DNA of 64,000 nucleotides. Source: RUG11237 sp045119215. Lineage in GTDB: Bacteria > Bacillota > Clostridia > Lachnospirales > Lachnospiraceae. Where the stretch lies: assembly GCA_045119215.1 (NCBI GenBank), contig JBGVDD010000098.1, positions 1 to 64,000 of the forward strand, in the 5' to 3' direction. Made by a program: the position numbers and the translations under genes. Below the pieces are notes generated by a model. That model searched no databases and was not told the origin of the DNA. It worked only from the letters and a program-made list of their open reading frames with translations. Positions 17,329 through 25,859 of this stretch are shown here, piece by piece. Every line of letters begins with the position of its first letter. Position 1 is the first letter of the stretch.

Positions 17329-18822
17329 AGGCGGACCCTGTTAATTAATCTCTGTGTATACACATTAACTTTTTTCCTTCTAATATTTAATAAGCATTTT
17401 TCGATGGATGATTATGTTACCTATTTTGATCAAAAAGGGGTTGCTGCAACAGTTTCTTCAGCAAGTTATAGAATATGTTTAGGTATTTTATTATATATAT
17501 TGAATTTTTTCGGAATCAATGTAACGGATTGTCAGATATATTTTGGTATTTTATTAGTTATAATTCTAGCTTGGTGTACAACAAAGATTACATCTGTAAT
17601 TTATAACGAAATACAGAGCCCAAGTAAAAAACTGAGCTATTCTTTAATAAATATAGGCTCTATTATATTATTTGCTAACGTATTTTTAACGGAATGGCTT
17701 TGGTATGCTTTGGCATATTTACAATGGGGTTTATCCATTGTTGGCATGACATATGGGGCTATATACATTACAAAAACCAATAAAAATATAAAGAATTGGA
17801 TAATAGGATTTGCTTTTTTAATATTAGCGGCAGGGAGTTATCAGATTAGTATTGCATATTACGTTTGTGTTGTAATGGTATTAGTGTTTCTTAAGAACAG
17901 TGGAAATTTTGATAAAAGTGCGGTTGTATCTATTTTACAGGCTGCATTTGCAGCAGTTTTGGCAATCATAGGTACTATTTTAATAACAAAGCTTTTGGTT
18001 GGTGTCGGAATTCTGGTTAATGATGGAAGAATAAAATTAGATGGTACTGACATAGAGAGTCTATTAAAAGGTATAGTTACCTGCCTTTGGAGCGTATGGA
18101 TACATGGGTTAGGAATTTTACCTAAGGGAAGTATGGTCATTGTTCTGACCATAGTGTTATTAGTCACTGTATCTCAGATGCATAATTGTAAAGTCGAAAT
18201 TTTTACGGGAATCTATAGTGTAATTGTGCTTCTGAGTGGTCAATGTGTTATGTTTATTGCATTGTTTCTACAAGGAAATTTCAATCCAACACCAAGAACG
18301 ATGGTTCCGACATTTGGATTATTTAGTATATGTGCCTGGCTCTTTGTTTATTTTTATAACACATCTCAAACGAGTGACTTAATGAATATAAAAATAATGA
18401 TAACAGTTTTCGCAGCTTTTATTTTTTTGAATATTTTGAAAATTCAGGGTGTTTCAATAGATATAATAAAAACAAATACATTAGATCAGTATTATATTAA
18501 TGAAATAAATGAATGTATACAGAATTACGAAGAAAGAGAAAACATAGATATTAAAAAAGTAGGATTTTGCAATGATGCTAATATAAGTTATCGATATTAT
18601 TCTAGCATAGATAATAATGTTCTGGGCGATATGCTTGGAAAGGCATTCATAAATGATTGGTCAGATGCGAATGCACTTAATTATTATACAGGAAGAAACT
18701 TAGAAAAAATTGAGGTATCTCAAAAGATTCAAGAGTATTTTGGGGAGAAAGATTGGGATAATGCGTACTTGGAACAACAGATTATTTATGATGGTGACAA
18801 GATATATATATGCGTATATTGA
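17263..18822 (+). CDS. GtrII-like multipass glucosyltransferase-type membrane protein
   Basis: A 519-residue protein with about ten to twelve hydrophobic segments and a soluble C-terminal tail of roughly 110 residues. The early F-S-M-D-D-Y-V segment outside the first helix resembles the acidic catalytic loop of polyprenyl-phosphate-dependent GT-C enzymes, such as the GtrII/glucosyltransferase family. The gene just downstream is a GtrB-like polyprenyl-phosphate glycosyltransferase, its natural partner. In serotype conversion, GtrB makes the lipid-linked sugar and Gtr transfers it as a side branch. The true start may be 17263 or 17302 because of the duplication. Confidence 0.65.
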   Translation: MKILGNKLHRKQRMKIFEDKLFRRTLLINLCVYTLTFFLLIFNKHFSMDDYVTYFDQKGVAATVSSASYRICLGILLYILNFFGINVTDCQIYFGILLVIILAWCTTKITSVIYNEIQSPSKKLSYSLINIGSIILFANVFLTEWLWYALAYLQWGLSIVGMTYGAIYITKTNKNIKNWIIGFAFLILAAGSYQISIAYYVCVVMVLVFLKNSGNFDKSAVVSILQAAFAAVLAIIGTILITKLLVGVGILVNDGRIKLDGTDIESLLKGIVTCLWSVWIHGLGILPKGSMVIVLTIVLLVTVSQMHNCKVEIFTGIYSVIVLLSGQCVMFIALFLQGNFNPTPRTMVPTFGLFSICAWLFVYFYNTSQTSDLMNIKIMITVFAAFIFLNILKIQGVSIDIIKTNTLDQYYINEINECIQNYEERENIDIKKVGFCNDANISYRYYSSIDNNVLGDMLGKAFINDWSDANALNYYTGRNLEKIEVSQKIQEYFGEKDWDNAYLEQQIIYDGDKIYICVY

Positions 18823-18850
18823 CAATAGAAGGAAATAGTTTTAAATAAGA

Positions 18851-18894
18851 AAAGGAGGAATACGACGACGAAAATGCGTCGTAAAATTGTATGA
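18851..18894 (+). promoter_or_regulatory. Unusual ribosome-binding region of the GtrB-like gene
   Basis: The Shine-Dalgarno AAAGGAGG (18851-18858) is 32 bases from the ATG at 18891, too far for normal initiation. Between them lies a perfect 7-bp hairpin, TACGACG (18861-18867) with CGTCGTA (18877-18883). Folding it would leave about nine bases between SD and ATG, an optimal spacing. Alternatively, an ATG at 18874 encodes the hexapeptide MRRKIV, whose TGA overlaps the gene's ATG (ATGA), allowing coupling. Either model makes initiation structure-dependent. Confidence 0.55.
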
Positions 18895-19847
18895 TATCTA
18901 TAGTTATTCCAGCTTATAATGAAGAACAAATGATTCAAAAGACAGCCACAGTTATTTCAAAACTTATGGATGAACATAATATCAAGTATGAAATAGTATT
19001 TGTCAATGATGGTTCGAGAGATAATACCTGGGAGGAAATCAAAAAAGCATATGAATTTTGCAAAGCAATAAAAGGCGTAAATTTTTCTAGAAATTTTGGA
19101 AAAGAAGCAGCTATCTTTGCAGGTTTGGAATATTCGAAAGGGGATTGTGTGGTGTGTATTGATTGTGATCTACAACATCCTCCAGAAAAAATTATAGAAA
19201 TGTATAGATTGTGGGAGCAAGGCTATGAAGTTGTTGAGGGGATTAAGACAGACAGGGGAAAGGAAAGTTTTTTACATAAGTGTTTTGCAGGATTGTTTTA
19301 TAAGATAATTAGTGATGCTACTAAAATCGATATGTCAAAGGCTTCGGATTTTAAATTAATGGATAGAAAGGTAGTAGATATATTATTGAAAATGCCAGAA
19401 AGAAATGTTTTCTTTCGAGCACTGTCTTCATGGGTAGGATTTAAGAGTACTTCCGTAGAGTTTGAAGTACAGGAAAGAGAAGCTGGAGAATCAAAATGGT
19501 CATTTAAGTCATTAGTAAGTTATGCAATAAAAAATATTACAATATTTACAGCAGCACCTATGCAGGTGGTGACTGTTGTGGGGGGGATATTTTTTCTGTT
19601 TTTCATTATTGTAGGTTTACAGTCGATATACATGTATATTTCGGGACGAGCTCAAGAAGGGTTCACAACAGTAATATTGTTATTATTAATGATTGGATGT
19701 ATTTTGATGTTTGGTTTGGGAATTATAGGGTACTATATTTCGAAAATTTATGAAGAAGTAAAGGCAAGACCAAGATATATTGTAAGTTCTATGATAGGTA
19801 ACGAGAATCAAGAAGGGAGAAACGCGAAAGAAAGGGAGGCAGTTTAA
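18891..19847 (+). CDS. GtrB-like polyprenyl-phosphate glycosyltransferase (GT2, DPM1 type)
   Basis: A 318-residue enzyme. Its GT-A catalytic domain has S-I-V-I-P-A-Y-N-E-E, V-F-V-N-D-G-S-x-D-x-T, N-F-S-R-N-F-G-K-E-A-A and C-I-D-C-D-L-Q-H-P-P. An amphipathic stretch and two C-terminal membrane helices (about 225-300) match bactoprenol glucosyltransferases such as GtrB and YfdH. It should transfer a sugar from a nucleotide to undecaprenyl phosphate on the cytoplasmic face. The neighbouring GtrII-like protein could use this lipid-linked donor outside. No small GtrA-type flippase gene is seen next to the pair. Confidence 0.88.
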   Translation: MISIVIPAYNEEQMIQKTATVISKLMDEHNIKYEIVFVNDGSRDNTWEEIKKAYEFCKAIKGVNFSRNFGKEAAIFAGLEYSKGDCVVCIDCDLQHPPEKIIEMYRLWEQGYEVVEGIKTDRGKESFLHKCFAGLFYKIISDATKIDMSKASDFKLMDRKVVDILLKMPERNVFFRALSSWVGFKSTSVEFEVQEREAGESKWSFKSLVSYAIKNITIFTAAPMQVVTVVGGIFFLFFIIVGLQSIYMYISGRAQEGFTTVILLLLMIGCILMFGLGIIGYYISKIYEEVKARPRYIVSSMIGNENQEGRNAKEREAV

Positions 19848-19942
19848 AAGTATTGGCGGTATAGTCGATGTATGATATCAGTCAAGAGGAGTATGAAGAG
19901 GTTACCAATCGATGAATAATAAGAAAATGGAGAGTTTACGTT

Positions 19943-20992
19943 ATGGAAAAAATTCCTAACAGGGAAGAACGTTTGGATATTTTACGTATTATTGCAACGT
20001 TTGCGGTCATTGTGCTACATGTTTCTGCACAAAATTGGATGAATGTAAATGTTCGATCATTTGAATGGAATGTATTCAATTTATATGATGCAATGGTACG
20101 ATGGGCAGTTCCGGTATTTGTTATGATAAGTGGGGCATTGTTCTTGAATAGAAATGTAGATATTTCTAGAATATACAAAAAGAACATTGCGAGGATGGTA
20201 GCAGTCTTCCTATTATGGTCTGGTATCTATGCACTTGTTGAGCTGAAAATTAATGGAGGAGGAATGAGAAAATTTATAGTACAATTCGTACAGGGTCATT
20301 TTCGTATGTGGTTTTTGTTCATGATTGTAGGGCTATACATTATTGTTCCATTCATGAAAACGATAGTAGAAACAGAAAATTTGGTACGATATTTTTTGAT
20401 ATTGACTTTGATTTTTACATTTATAATTCCACAGGTGGTTTCTATATTAACACTTATCGATGGGACGATAGGCACTTTAGTGCAGGGAGTATATGAAAAA
20501 ACAAATTTCTATTTTACTTTGGGATATACTGGGTATTATATATTGGGCTATGTCCTGATGAAATCTCATATACCAAAGAAAATGGAACGATTACTTTACA
20601 TTTTAGGTATAGTTGGTTTTGCTGCTACAATTATTTTTTCCTGGATTGCTTCACAGTGGAAGCAAGAGGCTGTACAGACCTTTTATGGATATTTAACAAT
20701 TAATGTTATGTTAGAAAGTGTAGCAGTCTTTGTTTTTGCCAAAAACTCATTGAAGAGGTGGCAGTTTAGTGACACGGCAAAAAAGATAATTCAAAATCTG
20801 TCAAAATATAGCTTTGGCGTGTATTTGGTATATGCTATGGTGTTCGAAGAATTGGATTTGTTGTTCTCGTTTAATACACTTTCTTTCAATTCACTTATTG
20901 CGGTACCCGTTCTCTCGGTCTGTGTATATTTCATTTCATTAATCATAATAGGAATATTAAAGCATATTCCTATTATAAAATCCTTAGTATGA
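19943..20992 (+). CDS. Membrane O-acyltransferase (Acyl_transf_3 family)
   Basis: A 349-residue multipass protein. The N-terminal R-E-E-R-L-D-I-L-R-I-I-A-T-F-A-V-I-V-L-H-V with the conserved His, then V-R-W-A-V-P-V-F-V-M-I-S-G-A-L-F-L, are hallmarks of the OafA/WecH/IcaC acyltransferase family. About ten hydrophobic segments follow. The likely role is O-acetylation of the extracellular polysaccharide, which changes antigenicity and charge. The donor sugar position is not predictable. It stands 95 bases after the GtrB-like gene, with a short gene remnant on its right. Confidence 0.85.
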   Translation: MEKIPNREERLDILRIIATFAVIVLHVSAQNWMNVNVRSFEWNVFNLYDAMVRWAVPVFVMISGALFLNRNVDISRIYKKNIARMVAVFLLWSGIYALVELKINGGGMRKFIVQFVQGHFRMWFLFMIVGLYIIVPFMKTIVETENLVRYFLILTLIFTFIIPQVVSILTLIDGTIGTLVQGVYEKTNFYFTLGYTGYYILGYVLMKSHIPKKMERLLYILGIVGFAATIIFSWIASQWKQEAVQTFYGYLTINVMLESVAVFVFAKNSLKRWQFSDTAKKIIQNLSKYSFGVYLVYAMVFEELDLLFSFNTLSFNSLIAVPVLSVCVYFISLIIIGILKHIPIIKSLV

Positions 20993-21013
20993 CAACATTT
21001 TGTAAGCGGATGA

Positions 21014-21199
21014 ATAAACTACTGTTCGTACGAGCCACAAGAATTGTTAGAACGCCCCTATTACATTGATTGTGACATGAGCAAATATATTGCATATGTT
21101 ATCGATACTCTGAATTATGACGGTTCCATCAGTAGCTTATTAGATTCTAGAGAAAGAATTAAGACATTATTGGAAAAGTATTGTAATGGTAAAAGCTAA
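21014..21199 (+). pseudogene. Fragment of an unrecognised coding sequence
   Basis: The frame is open from 21014 to TAA at 21197-21199 and reads like protein: N-Y-C-S-Y-E-P-Q-E-L-L-E-R-P-Y-Y-I-D-C-D-M, then S-K-Y-I-A-Y-V-I-D-T-L, ending L-L-E-K-Y-C-N-G-K-S. The first in-frame ATG (21077) has no clear ribosome site. Composition suggests the C-terminal end of a cytoplasmic enzyme left after deletion, but the family was not recognised. It fills most of the 235-base gap between the acyltransferase and the LtaS-like gene. Confidence 0.35.
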
Positions 21200-21227
21200 G
21201 GGGGGAGATGTAGAAAGGATAAGATAA

Positions 21228-23183
21228 ATGAATAAAAAAAACACAAAAGCGGAATTATCTCAAAAAATTATATATTTGTTGTTAAGTATAAATTTAGTTA
21301 TTATGACTATATGGCATATCAAAGCGATTCAAATAAATGATATTATGTCAAAGGCTAGCATCATTTTGCGGTTTTTTAGTACGGTAGCAATTTTTGTATT
21401 ATTAGGATTCTGTCTGTATAAATTTCGTGATAAATATAAATTAAATAACATTCTGATGTATATTTTATGGTTATTATTGCCTCTTTTCACCTTTGCAAGT
21501 GTCGAATTGATTGCAGGGGATATCCGGAAGCTTACATGGATAAGTATCATAAAAAATCTGCTTATGTACTATTTGATTTATTTTATATTATCCGCATTTA
21601 TCCGACAACTGGGAATGTTAGCTATGGTCTATGTAGGAATATTTGATTTTTTAGCATTAGTACAGCACTTTGTTACTTTATTCCGGGCAAGACCCATGAT
21701 GTTACAGGACTTTCTTTCCATTGGTACGGCAGCGAGGGTGGTAGGAAATTATACATTTTATTTATCTTATCATAAGTATGTTGTTGTGCTGGGAATGATA
21801 CTTCTGATTTTTGTTTTTACGCTTTCAGAAAAGAAAATATTTATGAATAGAAGATATTTCATAGGGATAGGTATTTTGGGGGCGTCTTTGGGCTTAGTGG
21901 TTATGTTACTTATGCCCAATAAATTTCTCAATGAAATTTATATGTGGGATTTGATATCAAATTATGAAGAGGATGGTCTTCTCCTTACTTTTTTAGAAGA
22001 GTTTCCCTATATGATGCCTGAGAAACCTAGGGATTATAGGGTATCTAGTGTTAAGAAAGTAGCAGACAGGCTGGAAAAAATTCAGGTTAGTGAGGTTACC
22101 CCCAAAAATCTCATAGTTATTATGAATGAAAGTTTTGCAGATTTGGATTATATTGGAAAAGTGGAAACGGATACAGACTTGCTCCCGTTTTATAAAGGAT
22201 TACAGGAAAACACAATTCGAGGATATTTGGCTGTTCCCTCCTTTGGTGGTGGTACTGCCAATACGGAGTATGAGGTTTTAACTGGAAATACCTTGGAGTT
22301 TCTCACAGCAGGAACTACAGCTTACCAGATGAACGTAAAAAAACAGGAATCCGGAATTGCATCTACGTTAAAGGAACAGGGATTTCAGACCCTTGCACTG
22401 CATCCTTACTATGGAGGAGGCTGGAATCGCAATGAGGTGTATCCTTGTATGTCATTTGACAATTTTGTTTCTATGGAGAATTGGGGGGATTTAGAAACTA
22501 TCCGTTGGTGTGCCAGTGACGCGTCTGCTTATCAGAGAGTGATAGATACTTGTGAGAGCACAGATGAAAAGTTATTTATGTTTCTTGTAACTATGCAGAA
22601 TCACGGAGGATATGATTATGAAGATTACCAGAGTACAGTGTCGTTAAATTATGCTGATGAATATCCTATGGCAGAGCAGTACCTGTCATTACTTCAAGAG
22701 TCCGACAGAGCTTTTCAAAGCCTTATTGAATACTTTCAAAATGTGGAAGAGCCTACAATGACAGTTATGTTCGGTGACCATCAGGCATCTATTGAAGATG
22801 GATTTTATGAGCAGCTTTTTGGAAAATCATTAAGTGAGTTGTCTTTTGAAGAATTTCAAGAGCGGTTTATTACGCCTTTTGTGATTTGGACAAATTACGA
22901 TATAGAAGAACAATCAGATATTTTGATGAGCAGTAATTACTTTGGCAGCTATATTTTAAAAAAAGCAGGCATTGAAATGACAAAATATAATGAGTTTCTG
23001 TTGAATTTATATGAAGAGATTCCGATCATTGGTATTGGTGGCATTTGTGATAAGGAAGGAAACTGGTATCAGTGGGGAGAACTGCCAGATAAGGAAGAAA
23101 AGCTGATTCAAGAGTACAAAATTATGCAGTACAATAATGTATTTGACAGAAGAAAACGTGTGGAGTCAGTGTTTTTTCGATAA
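21228..23183 (+). CDS. LTA synthase family protein (sulfatase-fold phosphoglycerol transferase-like)
   Basis: A 651-residue protein. Five or six membrane helices occupy roughly residues 15-215, followed by an extracellular alkaline phosphatase/sulfatase fold: N-L-I-V-I-M-N-E-S-F-A-D (metal ligand Glu), G-G-G-T-A-N-T-E-Y-E-V-L-T-G (nucleophile Thr), H-P-Y-Y, Q-N-H-G-G-Y and F-G-D-H-Q-A. This is the LtaS/OpgB-like layout, and it should transfer a phosphoglycerol or related group to a surface glycan or glycolipid. It ends the polysaccharide locus, so decoration of that polymer with glycerol phosphate is plausible. True lipoteichoic acid synthesis cannot be excluded. Confidence 0.85.
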   Translation: MNKKNTKAELSQKIIYLLLSINLVIMTIWHIKAIQINDIMSKASIILRFFSTVAIFVLLGFCLYKFRDKYKLNNILMYILWLLLPLFTFASVELIAGDIRKLTWISIIKNLLMYYLIYFILSAFIRQLGMLAMVYVGIFDFLALVQHFVTLFRARPMMLQDFLSIGTAARVVGNYTFYLSYHKYVVVLGMILLIFVFTLSEKKIFMNRRYFIGIGILGASLGLVVMLLMPNKFLNEIYMWDLISNYEEDGLLLTFLEEFPYMMPEKPRDYRVSSVKKVADRLEKIQVSEVTPKNLIVIMNESFADLDYIGKVETDTDLLPFYKGLQENTIRGYLAVPSFGGGTANTEYEVLTGNTLEFLTAGTTAYQMNVKKQESGIASTLKEQGFQTLALHPYYGGGWNRNEVYPCMSFDNFVSMENWGDLETIRWCASDASAYQRVIDTCESTDEKLFMFLVTMQNHGGYDYEDYQSTVSLNYADEYPMAEQYLSLLQESDRAFQSLIEYFQNVEEPTMTVMFGDHQASIEDGFYEQLFGKSLSELSFEEFQERFITPFVIWTNYDIEEQSDILMSSNYFGSYILKKAGIEMTKYNEFLLNLYEEIPIIGIGGICDKEGNWYQWGELPDKEEKLIQEYKIMQYNNVFDRRKRVESVFFR

Positions 23184-23484
23184 ATTTATACCATATGAGG
23201 GGGATCAATTCAAGCAGTACTTTTGTCACTTTAAGTTATAATAAACAAAAGGAAGAATGAATAAATTCCTATTTACTAGCTTTGCAGGTAAAAGTGTGAT
23301 GAAGTTTTGTTACGTATTTTGGGAATATTGAATAGATATGTAATATACAAAATAGAATAGATTAGTGTACGAAAATTACAAATAAAAGAGGATTATATAG
23401 TGTTCTAAATATAATTTTTGTGTTATTATGTTCAAATATATAGTCTTAGTTGATGATAGCATTGTAATACGAAAGGAGAAAAAT
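23184..23484. other. 301-bp intergenic region before glmS; no glmS ribozyme seen
   Basis: The region is very A+T-rich. I looked for the glmS ribozyme core (AGCGCC at the cleavage site and the following conserved helices) and did not find it, although this ribozyme is common upstream of glmS in Firmicutes. A weak extended -10 (TG at 23421-23422, TATTAT at 23424-23429) is the best promoter candidate. It gives a leader of about 50 bases before the ribosome site GAAAGGAGAA at 23471-23480. Confidence 0.45.
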
Positions 23485-25311
23485 ATGTGTGGAATTGTAG
23501 GTTATATAGGAAGTAAACAGGCAGCCCCAATCTTATTGGAAGGCTTAGCCAAGTTGGAATATCGAGGCTATGACTCGGCGGGAATTGCAGTATATGGTGG
23601 AGAAGATATTCAGGTGTGTAAGGCAAAGGGCAGATTGAAAGTTCTGAGTGAATTGACTCATGACGGAGCTACACTGTCAGGGACAGTAGGGATTGGACAT
23701 ACTAGATGGGCTACACATGGTGCACCATCTGATGTGAATTCTCATCCACATTTTAATAGAAACAAGACAATAGCTGTAGTACATAATGGAATTATAGAGA
23801 ATTACACTAAGCTAAAGAAAATGCTTCAAGAGAAAGGATATCTGTTTGTGTCAGAAACGGATACCGAGGTGGTAGCACATTTATTAGACTATTACTATAA
23901 AGGAAATGCATTAGAGGCAATTGCTAAAGTAATGCATCGAATAGAAGGTTCCTATGCATTAGGAATTCTTTTTAAGGCGGAGCCGGATACCTTGTATGCA
24001 GTGCGTAAGGATAGTCCATTAATTGTAGGAAAGAGTGCCACTGGCAATTTGATTGCTTCTGATGTGCCGGCGGTATTGAAATATACAAGAGATGTATATT
24101 TTATAGATAATGAAGAAATTGTGGTGTTGGAAAAGGATGACATGAAATTTTATAATGCCTATGAGGAAGAACTGACCAAAGAGTCGGTTCATATTGAATG
24201 GGATGTTGAAGCAGCAGAAAAAGGCGGTTATGAACATTTCATGTTAAAAGAAATGTACGAACAGCCCAAGGCGGTATCAGATACCCTTACTCCGCACTTA
24301 AAAGATGGAGAAATTGTTATTGATGAATTGAATATGTCAGAGCAGGAAATCAAGGATATAAAAAAAATCATGATTGTTGCCTGCGGTTCCGCATATCACA
24401 CCGGTGTAACGGCTAAATATATTTTCGAAGGACTTGCCAAAATTCCGGTTGAGGTAGATGTAGCCAGTGAGTTTCGTTATCGGAATCCTATTTTGAATGA
24501 GGATACCCTGGTGGTTATCATCAGTCAGTCCGGTGAGACAGCGGATTCTCTTGCTGCACTTCGTATGGCAAGGGAACAGGGCAGAAAGGTGCTTGCCATT
24601 GTTAATGTGGTAGGAAGCTCTATTGCAAGGGAAGCAGATGCAGTATTTTACACCTGGGCAGGACCTGAGATTGCTGTTGCAACTACAAAGGCATACAGTG
24701 CCCAATTAATTGCACATTATTTGTTGGCATTGAAGTTTGCCGGTGTGAGAGAAGTGTTAAGTAAACAGGAATTAACAGGTTATATTGAGGACTTAAAGAA
24801 ACTTCCAGAGCAGATTCATATGCTATTGTCCAATCAGGAACAGATTCAAAAGATTGCCAGTCGTTATACATCATGTTCCGATGTGTTTTTTATAGGACGT
24901 GGTATTGATTATGCTATTTCTCTGGAAGGTTCCTTAAAGTTAAAGGAAATATCATATATTCATTCAGAGGCATACGCAGCAGGGGAATTAAAGCATGGTA
25001 CAATTTCGTTAATTGAGGATGGGTCACTAGTAATATCTTTGGTTACCCAGGAAGAACTGTACAAAAAGACAGTCAGCAATATTGTGGAAGTAAAAACACG
25101 TGGAGCACAAGTATTATCAATTACCAATACAGGAAACACCGATATTGAAAAAAATAGTGATTTTACTTTGTACATTCCGGTGAACAATAAATTTTTTACT
25201 AACTCACTTGCAGTAATACCATTGCAGCTCTTAGCCTATTATATATCTATTGGGCGCGGCTGTGATGTAGATAAACCAAGAAACCTTGCGAAGTCTGTTA
25301 CAGTTGAATAG
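23485..25311 (+). CDS. glmS: Glutamine-fructose-6-phosphate aminotransferase (isomerizing)
   Basis: A 608-residue enzyme of normal length. The start must be the ATG at 23485: it gives Met-Cys-Gly-Ile-Val-Gly-Tyr, so the N-terminal nucleophile Cys is exposed after Met removal, and GAAAGGAG precedes it. The Ntn glutaminase half has G-H-T-R-W-A-T-H-G. The two SIS isomerase domains are marked by A-C-G-S-A-Y-H-T, S-Q-S-G-E-T-A-D and the C-terminal K-P-R-N-L-A-K-S-V-T-V-E. It makes glucosamine-6-phosphate, the entry to UDP-GlcNAc, feeding both peptidoglycan and the polysaccharide locus upstream. Confidence 0.97.
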   Translation: MCGIVGYIGSKQAAPILLEGLAKLEYRGYDSAGIAVYGGEDIQVCKAKGRLKVLSELTHDGATLSGTVGIGHTRWATHGAPSDVNSHPHFNRNKTIAVVHNGIIENYTKLKKMLQEKGYLFVSETDTEVVAHLLDYYYKGNALEAIAKVMHRIEGSYALGILFKAEPDTLYAVRKDSPLIVGKSATGNLIASDVPAVLKYTRDVYFIDNEEIVVLEKDDMKFYNAYEEELTKESVHIEWDVEAAEKGGYEHFMLKEMYEQPKAVSDTLTPHLKDGEIVIDELNMSEQEIKDIKKIMIVACGSAYHTGVTAKYIFEGLAKIPVEVDVASEFRYRNPILNEDTLVVIISQSGETADSLAALRMAREQGRKVLAIVNVVGSSIAREADAVFYTWAGPEIAVATTKAYSAQLIAHYLLALKFAGVREVLSKQELTGYIEDLKKLPEQIHMLLSNQEQIQKIASRYTSCSDVFFIGRGIDYAISLEGSLKLKEISYIHSEAYAAGELKHGTISLIEDGSLVISLVTQEELYKKTVSNIVEVKTRGAQVLSITNTGNTDIEKNSDFTLYIPVNNKFFTNSLAVIPLQLLAYYISIGRGCDVDKPRNLAKSVTVE

Positions 25312-25354
25312 AGAATAAGTTCAGTATATTTTAACAGTCACTAATACAGTGTGT

Positions 25355-25440
25355 CGGAGAACCGGGTTCGCAGAAACAGATATGTGTGGGAACAGTGAAT
25401 CGGTTTTGCAGTACCAGAGCCAGTGAACCGGGTACCGTGG
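25355..25440. repeat. Degenerate GAACCGGGTT repeats beside the rmlA pseudogene
   Basis: Three related units lie in 86 bases: GAACCGGGTTCGCAGAA at 25359-25375, GAATCGGTTTTGCAG at 25397-25411 and GAACCGGGTACC at 25425-25436. The first differs by one base from 175-191 after nfo. Their position, exactly where the rmlA 5' half is missing, suggests that the repeats are linked to the deletion or filled the gap. Confidence 0.5.
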
Positions 25441-25457
25441 CACAGTACAAGGAATAG

Positions 25458-25838
25458 CCAAGTACGGATGGTCTGGCTCAGGCTTTTACTTTAGGAGCAG
25501 AATTTATTGGAGATGACAATGTAGCATTAATCCTGGGAGACAATAGAGGAGAATTGGAGATTACAGACATCAATAAAATATATTTAGAAAATCACCGTCT
25601 GAATGTGGAAATTTTGGATGATGGTTTTACCTGGTTAGATACAGGGACACATGAAAGTCTTGTGGAGGCTACCAATTTTGTCAAGGAAAGGGAAGAACAG
25701 ACAGGAAAGAAAATTGGTTGCTTAGAGGAACAGGCCTTTGAGAATGGGTGGATTTCCAGAATGCAGGTCTTAGCTGCTGCTGACATAATACAAAAGAACC
25801 AGTATGGAAAATATTTGAAACACATGGCAGAAGATTAA
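25458..25838 (+). pseudogene. rmlA: Glucose-1-phosphate thymidylyltransferase, doubly deleted remnant
   Basis: The frame reads P-S-T-D-G-L-A-Q-A-F and F-I-G-D-D-N-V-A-L-I-L-G-D-N, the RmlA stretch near residues 85-112. It then jumps straight to R-G-E-L-E-I-T-D-I-N-K, normally about 80 residues later, and continues through W-L-D-T-G-T-H-E-S-L to a normal C-terminus. The first 80 or so residues, with the nucleotide-binding G-G-x-G-T-R loop, are absent, and a TAG sits immediately before the first recognisable codon. It is therefore not functional. The intact rmlB next door would need another rmlA elsewhere to receive dTDP-glucose. Confidence 0.85.
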
Positions 25839-25859
25839 AAAGGAAGTGAGGATAATAAT

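Noticed and set aside
18819..18847. TTGACA-17-TAAATA upstream of the GtrB-like gene, looking like a promoter.
   Set aside because: Transcription would begin at about 18854, inside the Shine-Dalgarno AAAGGAGG, so the transcript would lack the ribosome site. Treated as chance unless start mapping says otherwise.
19868..19915. A 15-codon ORF (starting MYDISQEEY) before the acyltransferase gene.
   Set aside because: Protein-like composition but very short, without a clear ribosome site or overlap with the next start. It could be a gene fragment, with nothing to support function.
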